This document shows, one piece after another, positions 23,131-33,479 of a stretch of DNA of 64,000 nt; the stretch's first letter is position 1, and each line of letters opens with the position of its first letter. Source of the DNA: Epiperipatus broadwayi (Eukaryota; Onychophora; Udeonychophora; Euonychophora; Peripatidae). Location of the stretch: NCBI GenBank assembly GCA_028023455.1, contig JAQFVV010012396.1, positions 8,844,085-8,908,084 of the forward strand, written 5' to 3'. The position numbers and the translations under genes were made by a program. Below the pieces are notes generated by a model. It was not told where the DNA came from and ran no database searches. It saw only the letters and a program-made list of their open reading frames with translations.

Positions 23131-25011
23131 TGTAACGGGCACATACGTACGTTACATTTTTTTTTATTATTAAACATTAAAATAAAAAGTTCGCATTTAA
23201 AATTTTTTTTTAAGACAGAAAAATTGAAAATAAATTCTACATTAAACTCGTATATATATAAATCGCACAGAGGAGAAAAATTATTAAAATAAAACTTTAT
23301 TAAAAAAAAAGTATTTGAAAACTAAATTTTAAAAAGATTTGGAGATAAAATTATATCTTTAAATTTATCTTTAAATATATCTTTGGATTTGGAAAACAGG
23401 TTAATTAATGTTATGGAAATGATTATTTTAATTAGTCCAAGTGAATAAGCCCTTGGGCATTTAAATGTATAAACAACGGTCAGATAGGAAAACAATAGAA
23501 ACTTTTAGCAAATTAAAAAGAAATCCCTATGGAATCGGACCTCAGCGAAAAGACCACCATCATCGATGACGTAATGTTGAGTCAATCCTTAAGATTAATA
23601 TAAAAGGAAAAGTTGGAAATTATTAAAGATAAAAGAACTTTAAAATATAAACTTTCTCAGTCTTTAATTTATTAAGAAATAGAATCCTATCTGACCAACA
23701 TTATTTATTAATTAGTTATAATTTATTTATTTATTTGTTCTTTAAGTTTTATTATGATTTCTGTTTTTTATTAAACTAGTTATATAAATATTAAACTTAA
23801 GTCGGGCGTGAATGGCTATATAGATTTGTAAAGTTATATTAGGGGAGGGTAATCTTAGGTTATTTGTTTCGTAGTTAAATTGGGTCAATGGATTGGATAT
23901 ATTGGTGTAGTTAGTAGATGTAATGCAAGATTTGCTACGGGCAGAATCGTTTGTATACGCCGCACTCACCCGTTTGCCTATGGAAGGAATTATAAGTCGG
24001 AGACCGCAGTTCCTTTCTATGGAGTTTTTTTTATTGCTCTTCTTATCAGATAGATGTATGTATTCCTATCCGACGAGAGGCAATTTCTTCTCTTAACTTT
24101 TTGTGCTGCCGTATTTCGTATTACATTGAATACATCAATATATCAGATGAATTGGCGTTTGACTGCGAACTTTTGGCCTAAGGTTAAATAAGGATAGAAT
24201 ATTTTCTTTCAAATGCAAATCTATGTAGTCTATTCATACTCGACACTAAATAAAAATGCATTAAATTTAAGTTGTTTATAGACGCTTGCATGGATTGGTT
24301 ATCGGTTAATTATGTTTTGGGTATTCATAGGTGATCAAAATATATAGACATTCGGTAAATACTGATACCTTACGGTGAGTATCTAAGATGTATTTATTCG
24401 GATGTCTTTTAAGTTATTGGTGTTAATGCGGTGTCTTATGATGAACACCATTGGGTTTTTTGTATTCCCTATGCAATTGACGGTATCAATGATTTTGTAT
24501 TTTGATCGTTTATGTTTACTTTGAAATGTTTTTGACCGTGTAATCTATGTAACCGATCTATACTCAACATTATAAAACAAACTTTCATAAATCCATCTCT
24601 ACGAACTTAATTAAAATGTAAACTTATAATATTATAAAAATTAAAATGTAAATTTAAATTATAAAATCAAATTAAAATCTAAAATAAACATACTAAAATA
24701 ATAATGTTAAATTTTATATATATATATATGTGCGTAAATAAATTTTTGTATGTTAATTACTGGCAGTGGCTTATTTTATTTATTTTTTAATATTGAAATA
24801 TAATTAGATAAGATATTATATTACTAAATCTCTGCTACTCCCTGAGCTAGTGACTTGGGCTAACGACCGGAATCAAAATTTAAAAAAAAAAAAAAAAAAT
24901 TTTTTTTTTTTACTTACGTATCTGCCTACTTTATAAATTTTTCTAGGTTCAAATGCCTAGATGGCGCCCTGTAGTGCAGATCACGTTAAGTTCATTCTCC
25001 GGATCATTATA
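23131..25011 (+). repeat. 3' LTR of LTR element 2
   Basis: Direct repeat of the 5' LTR, shorter (1.88 kb) because of an internal deletion near 23628. The end GGATCATTATAA corresponds to GGATCGTTACAA in the 5' copy. Confidence 0.8.
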
Positions 25012-25567
25012 ATCTATACATGTTTCAAAGGTACATCTTTATTGATAATTCAAAAAAGTTACAATAGTTTTACAAGTTTGATTGCATCAAGTTACAAGTG
25101 CAATCATGGTTTAAGTTTGTATATTAGTATAGTTCTATATTTGTGAATTCTCTTGTACTTTCATAGTTCCTTGTAAGTTTTCTCTTGGAAGATGGCTTGA
25201 TGAATGGGCAGGATAAATAGTTACGGTTATGGATCTGTGAATGTATGTTGGCTATTTGAGCTAGTGTATTCTGATTATAGATTAGAGATTGTTTTATGAG
25301 TGACCATGTTGCAGCTACAATATCTGGAGGAGTAATTTTAAAATCTCGTGCCCTTGATTGTTGCAGTTTGTTTGTAAAGGTAGCTGGATGTCTTCTTGTG
25401 TTATTTCCGAATATGGAGGTGCAACGAATGCACCAGTATATATAATAGAAATGTAACTGCCTATACTGTGAGTGTAGAAGCTTTCTTATATGATTGCATG
25501 ATATTTATTATTAAGATGTTTGTGTTGATAGGTATCTATCAAGACTTTACATGTGCTTGATAGAGCT

Positions 25568-26128
25568 GGGCAAGTATAAAATATGTGTTGTGTTTCCTCC
25601 GCTGTATGACAAAGATTGCAGAATGGATTAATACTGGTGTATAAATGTCTGTAGCGAAGGAAATATGATGTTGGTAGTGCGTGTAGATTTATTTTTCAGG
25701 ATGAAATCAAAATATTTAGTCTCCAATGGCCATCTCCTGAACCTGCTAAGTAATTGACAGTTGTTAATTCCTAGCATTGTTGATGGTGTTTCTTGTAAAC
25801 CATCTGGATATAATAAGTTAGGTGTTTGCCAGTATGTGTATTTGTTTGTAGATTGAATTTCTATTTTACTGGATGTGATTGTGACAGATTGTATAAGTGA
25901 TGATATATACTCTGAGGATGGTGATGGACTAACTGTTGGGATAACTGTGAGCAAGCATGATAGTGTAGGGAATTGCCTTATAGTTAATGCTAGAAGGTTA
26001 ACTGTTATCTGTACATGGAATGTATTGATAGTGTGAAGACCTAGTCCATTGTTTGTGGGTGTTCTGCTGAGGCATTTAGCTGATACAACAACAGCTTTCC
26101 CACTCCATAGTAGCTTGGTGCAAAGCAA
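25568..26128 (-). pseudogene. LINE C-terminal region with CCHC finger
   Basis: The frame includes VSAKCLSRTPTNNGLGL, similar to the thumb-end motif of LINE reverse transcriptases. Past its stop comes CNLCHTAEETQHIFYTC, a C-x2-C-x7-H-x4-C finger typical of LINE C-termini. Such fingers are thought to bind the element's own nucleic acid. Confidence 0.75.
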
Positions 26129-26427
26129 TGTTATTTTTTGAGGTAAATTTTATTGTGGGACAAAAATATGTGATTTTAGTAATAATTAGCATGTTAAATA
26201 ATTGGACTTTAGAGTAAATAGAAAGGTAAGCCTTTGAAAGAGAGTTTGATATTTTTGTTGCAGTTTCAAGTAACTTGTTTTGTATGTTTTGTCTCATTCC
26301 ATTAGTTCCCATATAAAATGGAAATCCGAGAAAAGTGGTAGGTTTGCCATGAAAGATTTTTATATAAGGTTTGGTTGTATATATAAACCAAGCAGCTGTT
26401 TTATTGAGGTTAAATTTTAGTTTAAAT

Positions 26428-26820
26428 TCAGGAGGTGTATTGATCTAGTATCTTTTGTAATATTGGAAATTGTTTACGAGATTTTAGAAAGATATCATCC
26501 ATATATGCTAAACATGAAACATGCTGTTGAGTGTGAGAAATTTGTATTCCTGGTATGTTTTGTTGAATTTTTTTTGTAAGAAGATCAATATAAAATGTGA
26601 AAAGGAGTGAACTTAATGGCGAGCCTTGTGAGATTGACTGCATTGGTGTAAATATAGGGGATTTTTTACCATTAAGTGTGATGTGAATTTGCCTATTAAG
26701 AATAAGAGTAGCAGCTAATTTGTCCAGAAGTATTTTTATTGGCACTGAATCGAAAACTGCTTCGATGTTTAATTGGACAGCAATTGGTGCATACTTTTTT
26801 TGTTTTTGTACTGTAGTCAT
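26428..26820 (-). pseudogene. LINE reverse transcriptase core remnant
   Basis: Visible motifs are A (VQLNIEAVFDSVP, with the catalytic Asp before SVP), B (SISQGSPLSSLLF) and C (LAYMDDIFL, a YMDD box). Their spacing fits the fingers-palm core of non-LTR reverse transcriptases. Flanking minus-strand frames (26978-27272, 26076-26312, 25628-26128) continue the same protein in other frames, which shows frameshifts. Confidence 0.85.
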
Positions 26821-27959
26821 AATTGTCTTAAAAAGTAAAGTATCCTGTTCTGTGGATGACTCTTTTTTAGCAAACTGTAAAAGTGAGATTAGTGGGAGTA
26901 TATGTTATTCAATTTGGTCTTTAATGACTTTTTCTAAAATTTTAATGCCTAATGGTCTCATAGAATTTTTTTTATTATTAAAAGGTACAATGGCTATTAT
27001 TTAGTTCTTTAATGTTTAATTTTCTGCGATAGGTACTTATATATTGTGAAGTAAATTGGCTTAAGTGGAAAAAAAACAAATTTGGGGGTCCCATTTGTTC
27101 CGGGGTGGCATATGTTGTTGATTGTGGCAAGTTTGGCTGCAAACTGGCCTGGATTAAATGGTGCATCTGCTTCTGGTTGTCCAAAATAGTTATATGATGG
27201 AGTAAAGATTTGTTGTTCCTGGAGTTTTTTCTTCAACAACAAATTATGTGCTAGTATAGAGATGGTGATCATGTGATGTTTGATTAAAAATAGGTTGTAT
27301 CATGTTTTGGCCAGCGTATGTGACATCTTCAACTTGTATTGCCATGGGGACTCTTAATGTTGGGGGATGTCCGAGCGCCCAATGACCATGTATGAAGTTG
27401 AGAAAGGCAGATTTTATTTTTTTTTGTAGTTAAGTATTCTTTGAGTTTATTGCATGAATTGTTATGTATTTGTGTGAGTTTATATAAATTTTGTTGAGAG
27501 TCATGTACTGGTTGGCACATGGTGATCTGCTTAGGTATTTCATCTGCTATTGCTAGAAGACTAGAGGGTGGTGATAAATTGTGTGTTAAATGATTAATAT
27601 TGAATGATAGAATATTAATGAATGCTAGATACTTTTGTATTGGATCACGTACGATGGCATCAAGTTTTCGAAGCATTATATATGTTTCTGAAAATAAAAA
27701 CTCTGTTGTTGATGATGGAAGGAATATGCGCATTGTTTTTTCTAGTGGAGTTTGAGTAGTTTGTATGCCTGTTAAATTTAGTATGAGTGTTTGTGCAGAG
27801 TGATTGGAGAAAGGGGAAGGATTTAGCATTATATCAATTAGGTGATGGAGCATTGGTGAATAAAAGCACAAATCTATGAGTGTTGCAAAGCGTCTATTAT
27901 GAAATGAATCTATGAGTGTTGCAAAGCATCTATTATGAAATAGAATTTGAAGGGAGAAA

Positions 27960-28365
27960 GCCTTCAGCACTCTTAAGTGGTAGGGCTAATTGGTGAAGCC
28001 ATTTAGATGCAAATGTATTATAGTTCATTTTAAAATCACCCATTAAGATAGTCAGATAAGAAGTTGATGCTAACAAAGAGTTAATTGTGAGAATGATATG
28101 TGATATTATTGACAGACCTGGAGGAATATAGACAAAAATTATGTTAATTGTTGTAACATGGTTGTGAAATGTGGCAATTAGTAAGTTTGAGTCTATGTAT
28201 ATAATTTTAAAAGTTGAAAAAGTAGTGTTGGGAGCAATAAGCATGCCTGTCCCTCCTGATGGAGATGAGGCATCACGTGAACAGGCACAAAAACTATGTT
28301 TGTTTAGATAATTTGAAGGATCTATATGTAAACCACTGTATATTTTGGTTTCAAGAAGACCAAAT
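27960..28365 (-). pseudogene. LINE endonuclease domain remnant
   Basis: The frame reads GLLETKIY at its start (the catalytic-Glu motif of APE-type endonucleases, usually LQETK), then SGGTGMLIAP, then IIFVYIPPG and MGDFKMN (the GDFN motif). The first 60 or so residues of the longer frame, upstream of GLLETK, are AT-microsatellite translation and not part of the enzyme. The enzyme would nick target DNA for target-primed reverse transcription. Confidence 0.8.
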
Positions 28366-28434
28366 ATATATATAGTATATATATGTGTACTATATATATA
28401 TATACATTTGTAAAACCACATACGTATATATATA

Positions 28435-29749
28435 TAGTACAAGTGTGTTGGCATTTGGTAATATTTAAAAGCTAGAAGTAAAATTTTAAAAAATTGCTCA
28501 ATAGATGCAAAGATGCAATTTAGTTTTTTTTTTTTTTTAGTATAAATTATTTTTTTAGTTATGTACAATGAAAGTTATTTGTGTTTGATATTATCTATTT
28601 AATTAAATGAAAGTTAAAATTGGAAAGTATAGAAACACGTACAGATTGCCAATCCAGATAAACAAAAGAAAGTGATTAAAATCAAAGTAATGTTCTTATA
28701 ATGATAATTAAAAATGGCACCAAAGGAATTTATAGAAAAAGAACTTTGTAGCTAGAAAGCAAAAAGTAATGTATAAGATTATCAACTTATAAGAAAACAA
28801 AAGATAAGAAGATAATATGCGCGCAGATTTCAAACTGGTCATAGGTATAAAAGAAACAGACAACTTTAGAGAAGGGTCTTTCTTTGTTTTTCTGGATGTT
28901 TCTTGTATGCTGCATAGAGCCAAAGGACAAGAGGGGCTAATTATGGTTTTTTTTTTTATCAAAGCCATAAAAAAATGCTTTCATCCACAACTACTATGCT
29001 GAATCCAGTCGTCATGTGTGAATAGAAACCAAAGCGTTCACTGACACCTTTCGCAAAAACCATCAATAGCTTTAGGTCTAGCCTTACCTTAGTATTAACC
29101 AGAAACATGAAAATGCTATCAGAATGAAGTCAAAAGTTAATTCGTACAGAGTCCTTCATAAAAGGACAATGCATAGTACAATAATCTACATAAAACAGAG
29201 GAACTTACCGGTATGTTTTAGCCATATCATAACTCGTGTCTGATTCAATATGTTTGCAAACTAAACTTAAATGATAAACTTCTAATAAAAAAAGGAGAGA
29301 GATTTGCTGTTTTATTCTTCAAATTGTTATCTGATTATAGGTGTATGTTCTTTCCAGTTTCATGAGTAATTCGTAATAATCATTTAAATATTTAAAATAT
29401 CTTAATATTTAAAATATCTTAATAAAACCTTTACCATTAATATAAATCTTTCATTAATCTTAATTTTAGCTTATTAGATTTTTCTATTAAACATTTGATT
29501 GAGAAATGTATAAATTACTGATGCTAATATACTTGTTTAATAATCAAAGCCAGGGGAAAGTAATAGAAAATATTCTTTTAGAAAGTGAATTTTTTAAAAT
29601 ATTACTTTTAGGTCAGTTAATTAGTAAATATAACTATGTTCTCGGAATATTAGAATTCATACATGAATGGAATATTTTTTTTATTAGTTTGATTAACTAG
29701 CACATTATCATGCATAAAATAAAACCTAGTCTACCAAAAAAATGGTACA
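28435..29749 (+). repeat. left direct repeat (probable 5' LTR) of element 4
   Basis: Matches the two halves of the right copy (32540-33479 and 36007-36426), with scattered changes. At 29440-29447 it carries the uninterrupted sequence into which the hAT element inserted in the other copy. Short frames inside (28708-28968, 29506-29700) are not conserved as proteins. Confidence 0.65.
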
Positions 29750-30267
29750 ATGAATTTCCATTGTGGACTTCGACACAATACAACCATAACCTGAGATAAG
29801 ACATGATTGTATAAAAAAACATTACCATGGCAGTCATAAAACATGGAATTTGAAACCCATAGCTAGAGAATAAATACGAGATTTTGACATATAAAAAAAA
29901 GAAAGTTATTGCATGAGATTTAAAAGTTTTTTTCCCCATGAGAGAAGTAGAGTGGTGGGGGGGGGAAGAAAGATGTTTTATTAAAACGAAATAATAGCGC
30001 ATGAGTTAGATAATAATAAATTAGAAAAAAGATATAAATAAAATTGTTCAAAATCTGGTAATGTAGGAAAAGGGATATTTAGATGGGGGATTATAAAGTA
30101 ATAAAAGAGAGGGATGTCGGCATATGTAATCATTATTTGTTTATATTTTTTTTGACAGTTCGAAAAATAAAGTGTTTTACCTTGTAACAGAAAAATAAAT
30201 TAAACAGTGTTCCCTATAGGTAAGTAATAAAATATATGAAATTAAGGGATGGCAATATATGCAAATT
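29750..30267. other. leader region of element 4
   Basis: Sequence between the left repeat and the gag start. It contains a run of nine G near 29955. The 101-codon minus-strand frame at 29697-30002 is low-complexity and is not called. Confidence 0.4.
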
Positions 30268-31202
30268 ATGGCAGAAGGCGAAAGAGAATCGAAAGAGGGT
30301 ATGGAATCTTTAGTAAAGAAATTACTATATGAATTAATGGCAGATTTCAAAAGAGAAAATAAACAAAAAACTAGCCTACTTTAAAAAAGAAGTAAAAACT
30401 GAAATGGGTGAGATGATTAAAAGTAGAAAGATGAGATTAGGATAGAATCTAAGGAAGTGAAAGAATTAATGAAAGTAATAGATGAGAAAGTAGAGAAAGT
30501 GATACAAAGCACTGGACCCATAGTGTTAGAACAAGATAAGAAAGAAAGCCAAGAGATATGAAAACCTGTAGAAAGTAAAGAAAATATGCCAAGCACAATA
30601 AACACACTTTTAAAATTAAAAATTTTCTATGGGCATGAAGGAGAATCACCAATGGATCACAAATAGTCTAGAGAGATACTTCATGGTAAATGCTATGTCC
30701 AAAGATGTTAAATTGACAGAGGCTATTAGCCATTTACAAGGAGCAGCACAGGCATGGTGGGAGTCCCTGTTCGAAAAACCAGACAATTTTATTCTCTATG
30801 GGCAAGCCTTAACAAGGTGTTATTGGGACGAAGACTACCAGGAAAGGATTAAAAATAAAGGGGCACAAGAAAAATGTAGATCTGAAGAACTTTATGTGCC
30901 ATTTTTTAGAAAACAAATAGCTCAGTTGCAGGAGCTAATGGAGTAACTGTTGACAAAGAAACAAATCAATCAAGATCACATGTAGAAATATTCCCAACCC
31001 AGTGGGACATTTATTGATAGGCATTAGATATGAAATGGTCAAACAAATGGCAGAATTGCTTAGTGTGTTCGACAGCAATAAGGCTGACGGTGAAAAACAG
31101 AATGCAAAATATATGCATAAAATTCCAAATCTTAGGAGTGAGGTACAGCTTAACATTTTAATGGTTACAGACTGCCCTGGATATGGTAAGAAATCTGACT
31201 AA
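30268..31202 (+). pseudogene. retrotransposon gag remnant (element 4)
   Basis: Begins at ATG 30268 with a charged, probably coiled-coil N-terminus (MAEGERESKEGMESLVKKLL). After stops and shifts comes a recognisable Gag core: KIFYGHEGESPMDH, SLERYFMVNAM, then AISHLQGAAQAWWESL (30721-30768). That core fits the retrotransposon gag family pattern of an 'L-x-G-A-A-x-x-W-W' helix. It continues to about 30946, then shifts frame into a segment with GHLLIGIRYEMVKQMAELL. The gene is broken by several stops and shifts. No pol region follows: after 31.6 kb the interior is a foldback repeat. Gag would package the element's RNA. Confidence 0.8.
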
Positions 31203-31611
31203 AGTAAAAGGAAAATTATCATGCTCTAAATCACCATTCTCATGGAAAGATTCAGAGACCAGGATTGGTACCTGGGAGAGGATCTTGATGTAAAAAATAG
31301 AGACTTGTGTCTGCAAGTCAGGGAGGGGGTTACTGTTGCCATTATCCAGTTATTCAGATAGGAGGGAATAAATTGATCCGACCCTCTGAAGACTACAGAT
31401 AGGTCCCTAAAGAAATGAGAAATTGGATTACAACTTTGAACCGGATTATATGAGGAAAAAATCTAAAATAAAATTTATAATAGGTCTATAGAAAAGAAAA
31501 CAATCGCAGCTGATGTAGACTATAAGTCTAGGGGTTTAAGTGGCACATGCCTAGATTGAGGAAATTAATAGGTCTATCTCCAACCACATTGTTAAGTACA
31601 TTAAGAATGCT
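31203..31611 (+). other. degraded interior of element 4
   Basis: No open frame. Possibly the decayed continuation of gag/pol, but no motif is readable. Confidence 0.35.
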
Positions 31612-32340
31612 AAATATCACATGATCACCATTTTTTATGCTTGCTCATAACTGTTATTAAAACAGGCAAAACTCTTCAAACAGTAGTGCCAATCAGTGCA
31701 AACCAGAGAAATCAATGGATGCTAGGCTTGTGCATAAAATCCCTATCTAGTGCCTACTCATCCAATCTCCAGACTAGTGTCTGGCTTGGGGCCTTCATCA
31801 GTGAGGAGCCTTGAATATGAGAGCACTGCACCTAGATCTTAGGATCTAATGCTGGCTTGCACTGATTGGCGCTACTGTATGGAGAGTTTGCCTGTTTTAA
31901 TAACATTATGAGCAAGCATAAGAAATGGTGATCATTGTGATGTTCAGTGGTTTAATACCAATCCTGCCTAATAGGATAGTGGTAGCTATGGTTATTAAAG
32001 AACCAAAGACACCAAAATGTACGAGTACTGAACTGAGTTCAGACCTATATGATTATATAAGCTAATGAGCCTAGATTGAAAATATTGTTTTCAATTTTAT
32101 TCTCATAGTTTTGGAGTTAAGTAAAGATAAAAGGTGGCTGCTGGAGGGTTGTAGGTGTAGTGCTCTCATATCCAAGGCTCTTCACTGACGAAGGCCACAA
32201 GCCAGAAACTAGTCTGGGGATATTGGATGAGTAGGCAATAGATAGGGATTTTATGCACAAAGCCTTCTGGCATCCATTGATTACTCTGGTGTGCACTGAT
32301 TGGCACTACTGTATGGAGAGTTTTGCCTGTTTTTACATTG
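31612..32340. repeat. foldback repeat, family A, copy 2
   Basis: Related to 689-1747. It shares CATAACTGTTATTAAAACAGG, GATTTTATGCACAAAGCC, CACAAGCCAGAAACTAGTCT and GAACCAAAGACACCAAAAT. Copy 2 is internally deleted: the left arm stops after GATCTTAGGATCTAATG (about 31850) and jumps to the centre. The fold is therefore asymmetric. It lies inside element 4. Confidence 0.7.
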
Positions 32341-32539
32341 AAACTAATTGCATATCAGTATATTTGTAGTGGGATCCCTAAATTGGAAGGTGGACTGGGT
32401 TTCCTTTGAGCAGATAAATCTCACAAATAATGGATGAGAAATGCTCATTTTTCATTATTACTATTAAGAATAAAATAAGTTCAAACCTCTGTTTTATTCT
32501 TGTTCCCTGACCCCAGAGGTATTGTACTATTTATATATA

Positions 32540-33479
32540 TGGTACAAGCATGCTGGCACTTGGTAATCTTTAAAAGCTAAAAGAAGTAAAATTTAAAAAA
32601 AATTGCTCAATAGACGCAATTTAGTTTTCTTTATTAGTTAGTATAAATTATTTTTTTACATATGTACAATGAAAGTTATTTGTGTTTGATATTATTTATT
32701 TAATTAAAGGAAAGTTAAAATTGTAAAGAATAGAAAACACATACAGCTTCCTAATCCAGATAAGCAAAAGACTGATTAAAATCAAAGTCAATGTTCTGTT
32801 AACAATAATTAAAGATAACACCAAAGGAATTTGTAGAAAAAGAACTTTGTAGATAGAAAGCAAAAAAGTATAACTTTAGAGAAGAGTTTTTCTTTTCATT
32901 GTTCTTCTGGTTGTTTTCTCATGTACGGCATAGATCTAAAGGACAAAAGGGGCTAATTATAGTTGGTTTTTTTCAAAGCCATAAAAAAACTTATTCCATC
33001 CAGAACTACTATGCTGAACCCAATCATCATGTGTGAATACAAAACAGAGGGTTTGTCAATACCTTTCGGAAAAGTCACCAATGACTTCTAGTCTAGCCTT
33101 ACTTTAGTATGAACCAGAAACATGAAAATGTTATCAGAATGAAGTCAAAATTAATTCTTATGAAGCTCTTCATAAAAGGACCATACATAGTAAAATAATC
33201 TATGTAAACCTGAGGAACTTACCAATAAATTATTAACCATATCATAACTTATGTCTGAATCAATATGTTTGCAAACTAAAAACTAAATTTAAATGATAAA
33301 CTTGTAATAAAAAAAGGAGAGACATTTGCTGTTTTATTCTTCAGAGTGAACTGTTTGAATTAATTAATTAAGTTTGTTATCTGATTAAGTGTGTGTATGT
33401 TCTTTTCAATTTTATAAATAATTAACAATCATTTTAATATTTAGAATGTCTTAATAAAACTTTTACCATTAATATAAAC
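32540..33479 (+). repeat. right direct repeat of element 4, part before hAT
   Basis: Homologous to 28435-29447. Ends with the 8-bp target ATATAAAC (33472-33479), duplicated by the hAT insertion. Confidence 0.65.

Larger units (their letters stand above)
20297..25011 (+). mobile_element. non-coding LTR retrotransposon 2 (plus strand)
   Basis: Direct repeats 20297-22401 and 23131-25011 start TGTAACGGGCACATACGTAC. The first ends GTTACA, so the LTR has the usual TG…CA ends with a 6-bp terminal inversion (TGTAAC/GTTACA). A primer-site-like TGGCCACCCAACTTGGGCC follows two bases later (22404-22422). The interior is only 729 bp and carries no gag or pol, as in LARD/TRIM-type parasites of autonomous elements. 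The 3' LTR lacks about 220 bp present in the 5' LTR and ends in a mutated CATTATA. No target duplication could be matched; the right edge abuts a LINE 3' end. Confidence 0.8.
25012..28365 (-). mobile_element. degraded APE-type LINE (minus strand)
   Basis: Minus-strand fragments in order give an apurinic endonuclease domain (about 28365-27960), a linker, a reverse transcriptase domain (about 26820-26428), and a C-terminal Cys/His finger (about 25622-25568). This is the architecture of APE-type non-LTR retrotransposons. The 5' end is truncated inside the endonuclease, next to a TA microsatellite. The frames are interrupted by shifts and stops, so the copy is dead. The 3' end lies directly against LTR element 2. 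The clade could not be named. Confidence 0.85.

Noticed and set aside
26720-27004. Plus-strand 94-codon frame
   Set aside because: Antisense shadow of the LINE reverse transcriptase region.
28366-28568. N-terminal part of the 211-residue minus-strand frame as LINE protein
   Set aside because: It is translation of a TA/TG microsatellite and of the neighbouring LTR-like repeat; endonuclease similarity starts only at GLLETK.
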